Shown: one piece after another, positions 1 through 5,839 of the stretch
How positions within the stretch are numbered: the first letter of the stretch is position 1
Layout of the letters: each line of letters starts with the position of its first letter
Origin: Gammaproteobacteria bacterium
GTDB taxonomy: Bacteria > Pseudomonadota > Gammaproteobacteria > Pseudomonadales > Oleiphilaceae
Direction: 5' to 3'
Length of the DNA: 6,343 nucleotides
Assembly: GCA_029268325.1 (NCBI GenBank)
Contig: JAJUGC010000135.1
Coordinates: forward strand, 1 to 6,343
Program-made: the position numbers and the translations under genes
The notes under the pieces: model-generated
Databases searched by the model: none
What the model saw: only the letters and a program-made list of their open reading frames with translations
What the model was told of the DNA's origin: nothing

Positions 1-486
1 GCGCTCCAGGGCTTGACGGCTTTCCTCAGCACCCGGGTCTGTGATGGTTTCCCCGCCCCGAACCTCCTCGATGGCCTGTTCCAGCCGTTTTTTGTCCACT
101 CCTGCATCCCGCAGCAGTTGTCCGAGCGTACCGCGATCATCGACAGCCGCCAGCAACACCACGTCACTGGAGATATATTGATCCTTACGCTGCTGGGACA
201 GCTTGTCGGCCAGGTTAAAGAGGCGCGCCAAATCGTTGGACAAGTGGATGTCGCCGGTTCCTTGCACGGTCGGCAGGCGCTCAATGGCTTTGCCCAGTTC
301 ATTGCGTAGCTTGGACACGTCCGCGCCCGCTCGCTGCAAAAGGACGGCCGTAGATGATCCACTCTGGTCAAGCATCGCCTGCAACAGATGGATCGGTTCA
401 ATAAAGTTGTGGTCCTTTCCCACAGCCAGCGACTGGGCGTCGGACAATGCCATCTGTAGACGGCTGGTAAATTTGTCTATCCTCAT
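1..486 (-). CDS. clpB: ATP-dependent chaperone ClpB, N-terminal part (gene runs off the left edge)
   Basis: Translating the minus strand from the ATG at 486 gives 162 uninterrupted codons to base 1, beginning MRIDKFTSRLQMALSDAQSL. This is the start of ClpB, the Hsp100 AAA+ disaggregase that works with DnaK in the cytoplasm to dissolve protein aggregates. The visible part is the Clp N-terminal domain: two repeats (about residues 1-75 and 80-145), with HNFIEPIHLLQAML in the first and QYISSDVVLLAAV in the second. It then enters the linker before the first AAA+ module, so the Walker motifs and middle domain lie outside the window. The start is supported by a GGGGGA ribosome-binding site shortly upstream and by agreement with the family N-terminus. 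A sigma-32 promoter precedes it, as expected for a heat-shock gene. It follows pgeF on the same strand, as in E. coli. Identity is near certain; the fragment cannot show whether the whole gene is intact. Confidence 0.95.
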   Translation of the reverse strand, partial: MRIDKFTSRLQMALSDAQSLAVGKDHNFIEPIHLLQAMLDQSGSSTAVLLQRAGADVSKLRNELGKAIERLPTVQGTGDIHLSNDLARLFNLADKLSQQRKDQYISSDVVLLAAVDDRGTLGQLLRDAGVDKKRLEQAIEEVRGGETITDPGAEESRQALER

Positions 487-545
487 GGATGTCCCCCAAA
501 GTCTGATATACCCCCACTCTGCGCAGGGCTTGACATTTACCGAAT

Positions 546-573
546 ATGTTGGGGCAAGGAAAAAAGAATCAAG
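546..573 (-). promoter_or_regulatory. Sigma-32 (RpoH) heat-shock promoter of clpB
   Basis: Read on the minus strand there is CTTGAT (573-568), a 13-nt spacer, then CCCCAACAT (554-546). This closely matches the established RpoH consensus (CTTGAA, 13-15 nt, CCCCATNT). It lies about 60 bp upstream of the clpB ATG in the pgeF-clpB gap, giving a leader of roughly 50 nt. ClpB is a classic RpoH-regulon member, so position and target agree. Transcription itself is inferred. Heat induction of clpB independent of the rluD-pgeF unit is the expected consequence. Confidence 0.8.
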
Positions 574-613
574 CGTGCGGCAGGATCAATACGCAGACAG
601 ATCAAGAAAAGTC

Positions 614-1369
614 TCAACGTAACCAGATCAGACTGGCCATCCGGCCGGTTTGGCCATTGCGGCGGTAGGAGAAAAAACGTTCAGAATCGCTGTAGGTGCA
701 GAAGTCTCCGCCGCTGATCCGACGCACGCCACAACGCTCCAGCGTGCCCCGCGCCAGCTGATAAAGATCGGCATACCAACGGGAGGGATGATTGGGGCTG
801 GGCCGAAAGCAATGCCGGTTATCAGGGTGTGCCGCAACAAACAGCTGATAAACTTCATCTCCCACTTCGAAATGCATCGGCCCAATGGCGGGCCCTAACC
901 AGACCAACACCTGTGCCGGGTCTTCAAAAATGGCCAGGGTGGACTCCAGCACACCATTCACCAACCCCCGCCAGCCGGCATGGGCTACCGCAACGCGATC
1001 TCCCTGGGTGGAGCAAAAAAATACCGGCAAACAATCTGCCGTCATCACCACACAACCGGTCCCCGGCTGATCGCTCCAGACCGCGTCCGCTTCCACCAGC
1101 CCCTGCTCCGGGCTGGCTTTTACCAGTTCCGTGCCATGGACCTGAGTCAGCCACTGCATCTGGCTCAACGGCAGGCCCGTCCACTCCGCCAGTTGCTGGC
1201 GATTGGCCCGCACGGTCCGGGGCTCATCGCCCACATGATCTCCCAGGTTCAGGGTGGCAAACGGTGCCCGACTCTGCCCGCCGGTCCGTAGCGTCACCAC
1301 GGCCGCCACCGTCGGGGGCGCCTCCCAGTCCGGGATCAGCAGATGCGGATTAATTGCCCAATGGGTCAT
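614..1369 (-). CDS. pgeF: Peptidoglycan editing factor PgeF (YfiH, multicopper-oxidase-like laccase-domain family)
   Basis: This 251-residue protein has the usual length and layout of the YfiH/PgeF family. Family hallmarks are QVHGTEL (His78), VVMTADCLPVFF (Cys113) and VAHAGWRGLVNG (His130). The His-Cys-His set corresponds to the conserved metal site of this family. GPAIGPMHFEVG (about 159-170) and the C-terminal FFSYRR..TGRMASLIWL also match. In E. coli the protein is reported to keep L-serine out of the first position of the peptidoglycan stem peptide; older annotations call it a polyphenol oxidase. It is a soluble protein with no signal peptide. The ATG at 1369 is preceded by AGGA at suitable spacing and lies inside the end of rluD (20-bp overlap), which suggests co-transcription and coupled translation. 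clpB follows 127 bp downstream. The family call is firm; the editing role is transferred from E. coli. Confidence 0.95.
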   Translation of the reverse strand: MTHWAINPHLLIPDWEAPPTVAAVVTLRTGGQSRAPFATLNLGDHVGDEPRTVRANRQQLAEWTGLPLSQMQWLTQVHGTELVKASPEQGLVEADAVWSDQPGTGCVVMTADCLPVFFCSTQGDRVAVAHAGWRGLVNGVLESTLAIFEDPAQVLVWLGPAIGPMHFEVGDEVYQLFVAAHPDNRHCFRPSPNHPSRWYADLYQLARGTLERCGVRRISGGDFCTYSDSERFFSYRRNGQTGRMASLIWLR

Positions 1370-2318
1370 AGGGGGCTTCCTGGCGCAACACAGTCAACAA
1401 CTCGTTCAAATCATCGGGCAGTGGCACTTCCCATTCCAGGGTTTCACCACTGACCGGGTGACGAAGCTCCAGCCGCTTGGCATGCAGCGCCTGGCGCCGG
1501 AACTGGCGCAAATGCTCCTGCAGCCGCTCGGTAGCTCCTTTGGGCAGCCTCATACGTCCACCATACAAAGGATCCCCCACCAACGGATAATGGATATGGG
1601 ACATATGCACCCGGATCTGGTGGGTACGCCCGGTTTCCAGTTTCAGGCGCACATGGGTAAATCCAGCAAAGCGTTCCAGCACCCGATAATGGGTAAGCGC
1701 CGGCTTGCCGTTCGGGACAACGGCCATCTTCTGACGGTTCTTCGGATGCCGGGCCATGGGCTCCTCCACTTTACCGCCGCCCGTCATTTCTCCCTGCACC
1801 ACGGCTTCGTATTCACGGCCCATGGTGCGCTCCTGGAGTTGTTCTACCAGGGAGGTGTGAGCTACCAGGGTCTTGGCCACCACCATTAACCCCGTCGTAT
1901 CCTTATCCAGCCGGTGAACGATCCCGGCGCGTGGCAGGTGATCGATATCCGGGCAATGGTGGAGCAAGGCATTGAGCAGTGTGCCGGAGTCATGTCCCGC
2001 TGCCGGATGCACAACCAGGCCCGCTGGCTTGTTGATAACCAGCAGGTGTTCGTCCTCAAAGACGATGTCCAGATCAATCGCTTCGGCTTCCCAGTCGGCC
2101 ACGGCTTCCACTGTCACCTGCAGGGTCACATGGTCGCCGGCCATGACCTTGTCCCGGGGCTTGCGGGGCTGGCCGTTGACCAACAGCGCTCCAGCCTTGA
2201 TCCAATCCTGGATACGGGACCGGGAGTGCTCAGGCATCAGTTGCGCCATGGCCTGATCGAGCCGTACGGCACCTAATTCCTGGGGGATGACCAGATCTGC
2301 TTGAACTACTTCGCCCAT
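1350..2318 (-). CDS. rluD: 23S rRNA pseudouridine(1911/1915/1917) synthase RluD
   Basis: From the ATG at 2318 the product has 322 residues, close to the roughly 326 of E. coli RluD. It isomerises uridines in helix 69 of 23S rRNA, a step important for ribosome assembly and translation termination. An N-terminal S4 RNA-binding domain (about 18-75, RLDQAMAQLMPEHSRSRIQDW) is followed by the RluA-type catalytic domain. The signature HRLDKDTTGLM spans 135-145 with catalytic Asp138. NKPAGLVVHPAAG (96-108) and LETGRTHQIRVHM (227-239) are further conserved blocks. An in-frame start 16 codons upstream (2366) is open, but that extension (MCRASNRS...) does not resemble the family. The 2318 ATG has GGAG six bases upstream, so I chose it. 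rluD overlaps pgeF by 20 bp and diverges from bamD, the arrangement also seen in E. coli, which supports RluD over the paralogues RluA and RluC. Confidence 0.95.
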   Translation of the reverse strand: MGEVVQADLVIPQELGAVRLDQAMAQLMPEHSRSRIQDWIKAGALLVNGQPRKPRDKVMAGDHVTLQVTVEAVADWEAEAIDLDIVFEDEHLLVINKPAGLVVHPAAGHDSGTLLNALLHHCPDIDHLPRAGIVHRLDKDTTGLMVVAKTLVAHTSLVEQLQERTMGREYEAVVQGEMTGGGKVEEPMARHPKNRQKMAVVPNGKPALTHYRVLERFAGFTHVRLKLETGRTHQIRVHMSHIHYPLVGDPLYGGRMRLPKGATERLQEHLRQFRRQALHAKRLELRHPVSGETLEWEVPLPDDLNELLTVLRQEAPYDPLGN

Positions 2319-2472
2319 CAGGCACTCCAATAAATGACACAGACTTCGGTTGCTGGCACGACACACCCTGTCACGCCGTCAACCTTTATGAAATAATTGC
2401 CGCACTAGCCGATCCGGCCAGCCGGTACGAAAATCACCGCTCCACAACAGGAGCTGTCAAACAGGGTATCTC
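2319..2472. promoter_or_regulatory. Divergent rluD / bamD intergenic region
   Basis: These 154 bp separate two divergently read genes, so they should hold promoters for both. I see no strong sigma-70 pair. Near the bamD side there is an AT-rich stretch at about 2384-2398 (ctttatgaaataatt) that could serve as a -10 region. On the minus strand a TTGACG lies nearby but lacks a good -10 partner at 16-18 nt. An AGGG at 2463-2466 is the likely bamD ribosome-binding site, and a GGAG just upstream of 2318 serves rluD. The existence of promoters here is inferred from gene layout. Confidence 0.45.
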
Positions 2473-3297
2473 ATGTCGATAATAAATCGCAGCCTCTGCA
2501 TTCTCGCCTTCGCGCTGCTCGGCGCCTGTGCCAGTACGCCAGAGCCACAGGATCTGCCGGAGAAAGTCTATTACGACAATGCCAAAAAAGCGCTTGATAA
2601 CGCGAACTTCCTGGAAGCTATTCAACATCTGGAATTGCTCGACGCTCATCACCCGTTCGGGCGCTATGCGGAGCAGGCCCAGCTAGACATGATGTATGCC
2701 CGTTACCGGGCACTGCAGCCCGAGGCTGCGGCAGCCGCTGCAGAGCGTTTCATCCGCCTGCACCCCCAGAGCCCCCACGTGGACTACGCATACTACATCA
2801 AGGGCCTGGCCAACTACTATGCGGATATCACCCTGGGCGCCCGCTACCTGCCGGTTGACCTGGACACCCGCGACCCTGGCCAGGCCCGGGAAGCCTTTAA
2901 TGACTTCAAACAGTTGGTCACCCGCTTCCCCGCCAGCCCATATGCAGCGGATGCCGAACGTCGGATGGTGGCGATCAAGAACCGCCTGGCCGCCTATGAA
3001 CTGGCGGCGGCCCGTTACTATATCAAGCGGGAAGCCTATGTGGCGGCCCTGGAACGGGCCCGCTATGTAGTCGAACGGTTTCCGGAAACGCCCTCGGTTC
3101 CAGATGCCCTGGCGCTGATGGTTGAGCTGTATCAGGTCCTGGAGCTTGAACCTCAAGCCCAAAACACCCTGGCCGTGCTCACCCACAGCTATCCTGACCA
3201 TAGGTCGCTGGATAAACAAGGGCGGTTTATAGGCCAGGAAGTGGTACGACAGAACCGATCACTCCGAAATGTCATTACCTTTGGATTGCTGGATTAA
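2473..3297 (+). CDS. bamD: Outer membrane protein assembly factor BamD (ComL/YfiO lipoprotein)
   Basis: The 274-residue precursor begins with a lipoprotein signal peptide: a short positive N-region, a hydrophobic core (ILAFALLG) and the lipobox LGAC, with lipidation predicted at Cys19. The next residue is Ala, not Asp, so Lol sorting to the outer membrane is expected. The mature part is almost entirely helical TPR-type repeats, starting with YYDNAKKALDNANFLEAIQHLE and including ARYRALQPEAAAAAAERFIRLHP and DYAYYIKGLANYYAD, all typical of BamD. BamD is the essential lipoprotein partner of BamA in the complex that folds beta-barrel proteins into the outer membrane, and it binds substrates and BamC on its periplasmic face. 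The length is a little above the 245 residues of E. coli. It diverges from rluD, the conserved context. The ORF appears intact even though an IS remnant begins within about 25 bp after its stop; no clear terminator is visible in that gap. Confidence 0.95.
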   Translation: MSIINRSLCILAFALLGACASTPEPQDLPEKVYYDNAKKALDNANFLEAIQHLELLDAHHPFGRYAEQAQLDMMYARYRALQPEAAAAAAERFIRLHPQSPHVDYAYYIKGLANYYADITLGARYLPVDLDTRDPGQAREAFNDFKQLVTRFPASPYAADAERRMVAIKNRLAAYELAAARYYIKREAYVAALERARYVVERFPETPSVPDALALMVELYQVLELEPQAQNTLAVLTHSYPDHRSLDKQGRFIGQEVVRQNRSLRNVITFGLLD

Positions 3298-3320
3298 ACA
3301 ATCCTCCGCCACCCTCTCCT

Positions 3321-4340
3321 AGTGGCCTGTTCGGCTAGTTAATTAGCTTCGCTTTAAGCGCTCCCAATTTGGCGCGTTCAACCGCATCGATGATGCCTTG
3401 GGCCGATTTAGCCCACTGGAACGGCTTGGCGGATGTTTGATTGTAGGTTTTGATAAAGCGGCGGATCGCCTTCTTCAAGTCCTCGACACTACTGAACATG
3501 CCTCTCGCCAGTGCCCGCCGCTCCAATTTGGCGAACCATCCCTCAACCGCATTGAGCCAGGAGGCGCTGGTCGGTGTGAAGTGCATTTTCACCCGGGGAT
3601 GGGCGGCTAGCCATTCGTTGACCGCCGGCGTTTTATGGGTGGAGCTATTGTCGGCAATGAGATGGAGATCCAGGTGCTGGGGCGTCGAGCGGTCGACCCG
3701 TTTTAAAAAGGCAAGATACTCCTTGGCGCGGTGCCGTTGCGAGAGCTGTCCAATGACCTGCCCCGTCAGGATGTCGAAGGCGGCATAGAGATTGGTGACC
3801 CCGTGGCGCCGATAATCGTGGGTCTGTCGTTCCACGTGACCGGGCTGCATTGGCAAGGGGGCTTGGGTACCGTCCCGGGCCTGGATCTGGGTTTTCTCGT
3901 CGACCGAGAGTACCATGGCGTTATCCGGTGGGTTGAGGTAAAGCCCCACGACATCAACCACTTTCTCGGCAAACCTTGGATCATTGCTGATCTTGAAGCT
4001 CTGGAGCCGATGGGGCTTAAGGCCCGCCGCCATCCAGATTTGATGAACCTGCCAGACGGTGGTGCCGGCATAGCGAGCCATCAAGCGAAGGCTCCAGTGC
4101 GTGGCCTCCTTGGGAACACGCTGGGTGGTGAGAGTCAGGACCTGTTTGATCTTTTGCTCCGTGAGCTTGCGGGGTGGGCCCGAGCGAGGCAAATCACTCA
4201 GGCCTTCCAGGCCGAGCTCTTTGAAACGTGCTCGCCACTTGTAGATGGTGGGACTGGAGACGCCAACGCGTTGCATCACGACGCCAGGCCGAACGCCGTC
4301 CGCCAGTAGTAAAATGATCTGCGCACGTTGCGCCAGACCA
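3321..4340 (-). mobile_element. IS630-family insertion sequence remnant, 5' end missing
   Basis: This segment consists of an IS630-type transposase gene and a short 3' flank. IS630 elements insert at TA dinucleotides, and a TA at 3320-3321, 14 bp beyond the transposase stop, is a candidate outer boundary. I cannot confirm it because the opposite end, with its inverted repeat, is absent: the transposase frame runs directly into IS256 sequence at about 4336-4342. I found no inverted match in the window to the bases at 3322-3340. The element is therefore a one-ended relic and probably immobile on its own. The left boundary is uncertain. Confidence 0.65.
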
Positions 4341-4342
4341 TG
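3335..4342 (-). pseudogene. IS630-family DDE transposase, N-terminally truncated
   Basis: A 314-codon stretch from the GTG at 4279 to the TAG at 3335 encodes an IS630 transposase. It has a helix-turn-helix (MQRVGVSSPTIYKWRARFKE, near the start) and the RNase-H-like DDE domain with VLSVDEKTQ (Asp127), LIADNSSTH (Asp210) and SASWLNAVEGWF (Glu246), numbered from the GTG. The HTH-containing frame stays open upstream and still reads like the family (HGLAQRAQIILLLADGVRPG) back to about 4342. It then turns into antisense IS256 sequence without any ATG, GTG or TTG start or ribosome-binding site. So the true N-terminus, usually some 20-40 residues more, has been lost at the IS-IS junction. The internal GTG is only the first start-like codon and is unlikely to be the native start. 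The catalytic residues are intact, so decay is by truncation, not point mutation. Confidence 0.85.
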
Positions 4343-5206
4343 ACCACGCGGGAAATCGTCGCCACCTTCAAGGAAATGTACGACGCGGACGTGTCACCCA
4401 CCCTGATCTCCAAGGTCACCGACGGCGTTCTGGAGCGTGTGGTGGAATGGCAGTCGCGGCCGCTGGACGCGATCTATCCCATCCTGTACCTCGACTGTAT
4501 CGTGGTGAAGATCCGCCAGGACCGGCAGGTCATCAACAAGGCAATCTATCTGGCGCTGGGCGTTAACCTGGAAGGCCACAAGGAGCTGCTGGGGCTCTGG
4601 CTGTCGGAAAACGAAGGCGCGAAGTTCTGGCTCAATGTGCTGACGGAGCTGCAAAACCGGGGCGTGAAGGACATCCTGATCGCCTGCGTGGATGGCCTGA
4701 AGGGCTTCCCCGAGGCGATCAACACGGTCTACCCCCACACCCAGATCCAGCTCTGTATCGTCCACCAGGTGCGCCATGCAATGAAGTACGTGACCTGGAA
4801 GGACTATCGCGCGGTGACGACGGATCTGAAGCGGGTCTATCAGTCGACCACCGAGGAAGAGGCCCTCCTGGCCCTGGACGCGTTCGCGGCGCGCTGGGAC
4901 GAAAAATATCCGCAGATCAGCCGCTCCTGGCGCGCCAACTGGGTCAACTTGAGCACGTTGTTCCGCTACCCGCACGACATTCGCAAGGCGATCTACACCA
5001 CCAATGCCATCGAGTCGTTGAACAGCGTGATCCACAAGGCGATCAAGAAGCGGAAGCTATTCCCGACGGACGACGCCGCGCGCAAGGTGGTCTACCTGGC
5101 CATCCTGGACGCCTCGAAGAAATGGACGATGCCCATCCGGAATTGGAAGGCGGCGTTAAACCGGTTTATGATCGAGTTCGAGGACCGCCTGGCGGAGTAC
5201 CTGTAA
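4340..5206 (+). pseudogene. IS256-family (mutator-type) transposase, N-terminally truncated
   Basis: The reading frame from MTTREIVATFKEMYDADVSP (4340 onward) to the TAA at 5204-5206 gives about 288 residues, against roughly 400 for a full IS256 transposase. The DDE triad is present: ILYLDCIVVKI (first Asp, about codon 52 from 4340), IACVDGLKGF (second Asp, about codon 118) and TTNAIESLN (Glu, about codon 225). The C2H-like IQLCIVHQVRHAMKYV segment and the C-terminal NRFMIEFEDRL are also typical. The N-terminal DNA-binding domain is gone. In full relatives MTTREI lies well inside the protein, so the Met at 4340 and the TTG at 4328 are not native starts. No frameshift or internal stop is seen in what remains. 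Confidence 0.85.
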
Positions 5207-5211
5207 CCCAC

Positions 5212-5241
5212 GGGCAGTTACACAGAATTATTTACAGGCTC
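5212..5241 (+). repeat. Right terminal inverted repeat of the IS256-family element
   Basis: Six bases after the transposase stop there is a 30-nt stretch whose inner part is GGGCAGTTACACAGAATTA and whose outer part is TTTACAGGCTC. Read outside-in it begins GAGCCTGTAAATAATTCTG, a form I recognise from IS256-family ends. The partner copy at the left end is absent from the window, so the repeat cannot be verified by pairing and no target duplication can be identified. Confidence 0.65.
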
Positions 5242-5253
5242 TTCAGGCCTGAA
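5242..5253. repeat. Perfect 12-bp palindrome TTCAGGCCTGAA next to the IS256 end
   Basis: TTCAGGCCTGAA is its own reverse complement and directly abuts the IS256 right end. It lies 8 bp beyond the stop codon (5262) of the presumed immunity gene read from the other side. It has no loop and no T-run on its 3' side in either direction, so it is not a good intrinsic terminator. It may be the original target site or chance. Confidence 0.4.
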
Positions 5254-5261
5254 AAACAAAA

Positions 5262-5552
5262 TCAAACCTTGACTATAATAGTGTATCCTGAGCCAAGTTC
5301 ATCTTTCAATTTTTTTCCAATTGCCTCGCCCTCCATTTTAAACCTAGCTTCATCTTCCGGATTTATAAATCCCGACTTAACCTGATCATCGTAGTTAAGT
5401 GTCGCATCATACATATCAGCCCATTTTTCCAGTTTCAATTTGAGGCCTTCTGATATCGGAAGGGTATTAGGATCAACATTTCCAACCTTTCCAGGAGATG
5501 CCTCCCATAATGGGAAGCATTGGTAATCTGCCATCAACTTTATAATTCTCAC
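5262..5552 (-). CDS. Presumed immunity protein of the adjacent toxin tip
   Basis: An intact 96-residue, lysine- and acid-rich soluble protein (MRIIKLMADYQCFPLWEASP... to TIIVKV) with no signal peptide or membrane segment. The central part (SEGLKLKLEKWADMYDATLNYDD) looks helical and the ends look like beta strands. I recall similar small proteins beside contact-dependent or Rhs-type toxins but cannot assign a named immunity family. The GTG start at 5552 overlaps the toxin stop as GTGA, and AGGAGG (5564-5559) sits six bases upstream, the arrangement expected of a toxin/immunity pair. Its presumed job is to bind and neutralise the toxin domain encoded directly upstream. The gene is complete although that toxin is frameshifted. 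The IS256 end lies only 20 bp beyond its stop. The pairing is inferred from position. Confidence 0.7.
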   Translation of the reverse strand: MRIIKLMADYQCFPLWEASPGKVGNVDPNTLPISEGLKLKLEKWADMYDATLNYDDQVKSGFINPEDEARFKMEGEAIGKKLKDELGSGYTIIVKV

Positions 5553-5839
5553 CCGGCACCTCCTGCAGGATTAGCACCAACAATAAATCCATTATCAGAG
5601 GTCGTAACAGCTACCCTCTGTTTTTTATCATCGATCATTATTTCATATATTGGACGCCCAAAGCCTTTACCTTGGTATCCTACAATCACACCTTTTGTGA
5701 CGGCGTGCATCACAACGTCTGGTATCGCTTCTAACGGAATACCAATTCTCGCGAAGTCGTCTCCATGGGCTGCTATAATATGCTTTATACCGGCACTACT
5801 ACTTCCAGTTTCTAAAAACACAACCTGTCCACTAGGACT
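5549..5839 (-). pseudogene. C-terminal toxin domain of a polymorphic toxin, separated from Hint by a frameshift
   Basis: The frame ending with the TGA at 5549-5551 encodes about 96 residues from an in-frame stop at 5842-5840. The recognisable part starts PSGQVVFLETGSSSAGIKHI and ends NGFIVGANPAGGAG. A short helical His-containing segment (GIKHIIAAHGDDFARIG) precedes a strand-rich half (GRPIYEIMIDD, QRVAVTTSDNGFIVGANP). This layout recalls small RNase toxins of the BECR (barnase/EndoU/colicin E5-D/RelE) type. The assignment is tentative; candidate functional residues include the two His in HIIAAH, the Arg and Tyr in GRPIYE, and the terminal NGF. There is no credible independent start, since the nearest GTG (5821) lacks a ribosome-binding site. 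It should be the distal domain of the protein whose Hint part lies upstream, and the frames meet if one base is restored near 5837. A downstream immunity gene overlaps it by 4 bp. Confidence 0.65.
5559..5564 (-). promoter_or_regulatory. AGGAGG ribosome-binding site for the immunity gene, inside the toxin codons
   Basis: Minus-strand AGGAGG occupies 5564-5559, six bases before the GTG at 5552. It lies within the last codons of the toxin (NPAGGAG) and is much stronger than the other ribosome-binding sites in this window. It makes GTG rather than a later ATG the credible immunity start, and would give ample immunity translation coupled to, or independent of, the toxin. Confidence 0.75.

Larger units (their letters stand above)
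4340..5241 (+). mobile_element. IS256-family insertion sequence remnant, left part missing
   Basis: The segment carries the C-terminal three quarters of an IS256-type transposase and a complete right end. The right end is recognised as a terminal inverted-repeat-like stretch at 5212-5241 ending TTTACAGGCTC, as in many IS256-group elements. The left end and roughly the first 110-115 codons are missing, replaced at about 4336-4342 by the head of an oppositely oriented IS630 element. With only one end, the element cannot transpose by itself. The junction could have arisen by insertion of one IS into the other followed by deletion, or by recombination between two nearby copies. Confidence 0.75.

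Noticed and set aside
13..622. Plus-strand open frames opposite clpB and its leader
   Set aside because: They are antisense shadows of clpB, which reads as a perfect family match on the minus strand. They have no ribosome-binding sites or recognisable motifs.
829..1889. Long plus-strand open frames opposite pgeF and rluD
   Set aside because: They have low-complexity, proline- or arginine-rich composition and lie opposite well-supported genes.
2319..2366. Upstream in-frame start giving a 338-residue RluD
   Set aside because: The extra 16 residues are not family-like, and the 2318 ATG has a better-placed GGAG and gives the expected length.
2370..2390. Minus-strand TTGACG as the -35 of an rluD promoter
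   Set aside because: No acceptable -10 hexamer lies 16-18 nt downstream.
2683..3219. 178-codon minus-strand frame opposite bamD
   Set aside because: It is antisense to a clear BamD lipoprotein and shows no domain signature.
3731..4309. Plus-strand frame opposite the IS630 transposase
   Set aside because: It is a shadow; the minus strand carries the DDE motifs.
4328..4340. TTG at 4328 as the native start of the IS256 transposase
   Set aside because: The codons 4328-4339 come from the IS630 side of the junction, and about 110 family residues are missing upstream.
4394..5035. 213-codon minus-strand frame opposite the IS256 transposase
   Set aside because: It has a shadow-type composition (His-, Val- and Arg-rich), while the plus strand carries the DDE triad.
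5242..5260. Palindrome TTCAGGCCTGAA followed by an A-rich run as an intrinsic terminator
   Set aside because: There is no loop, and no T-run follows it on either strand in the direction of transcription.
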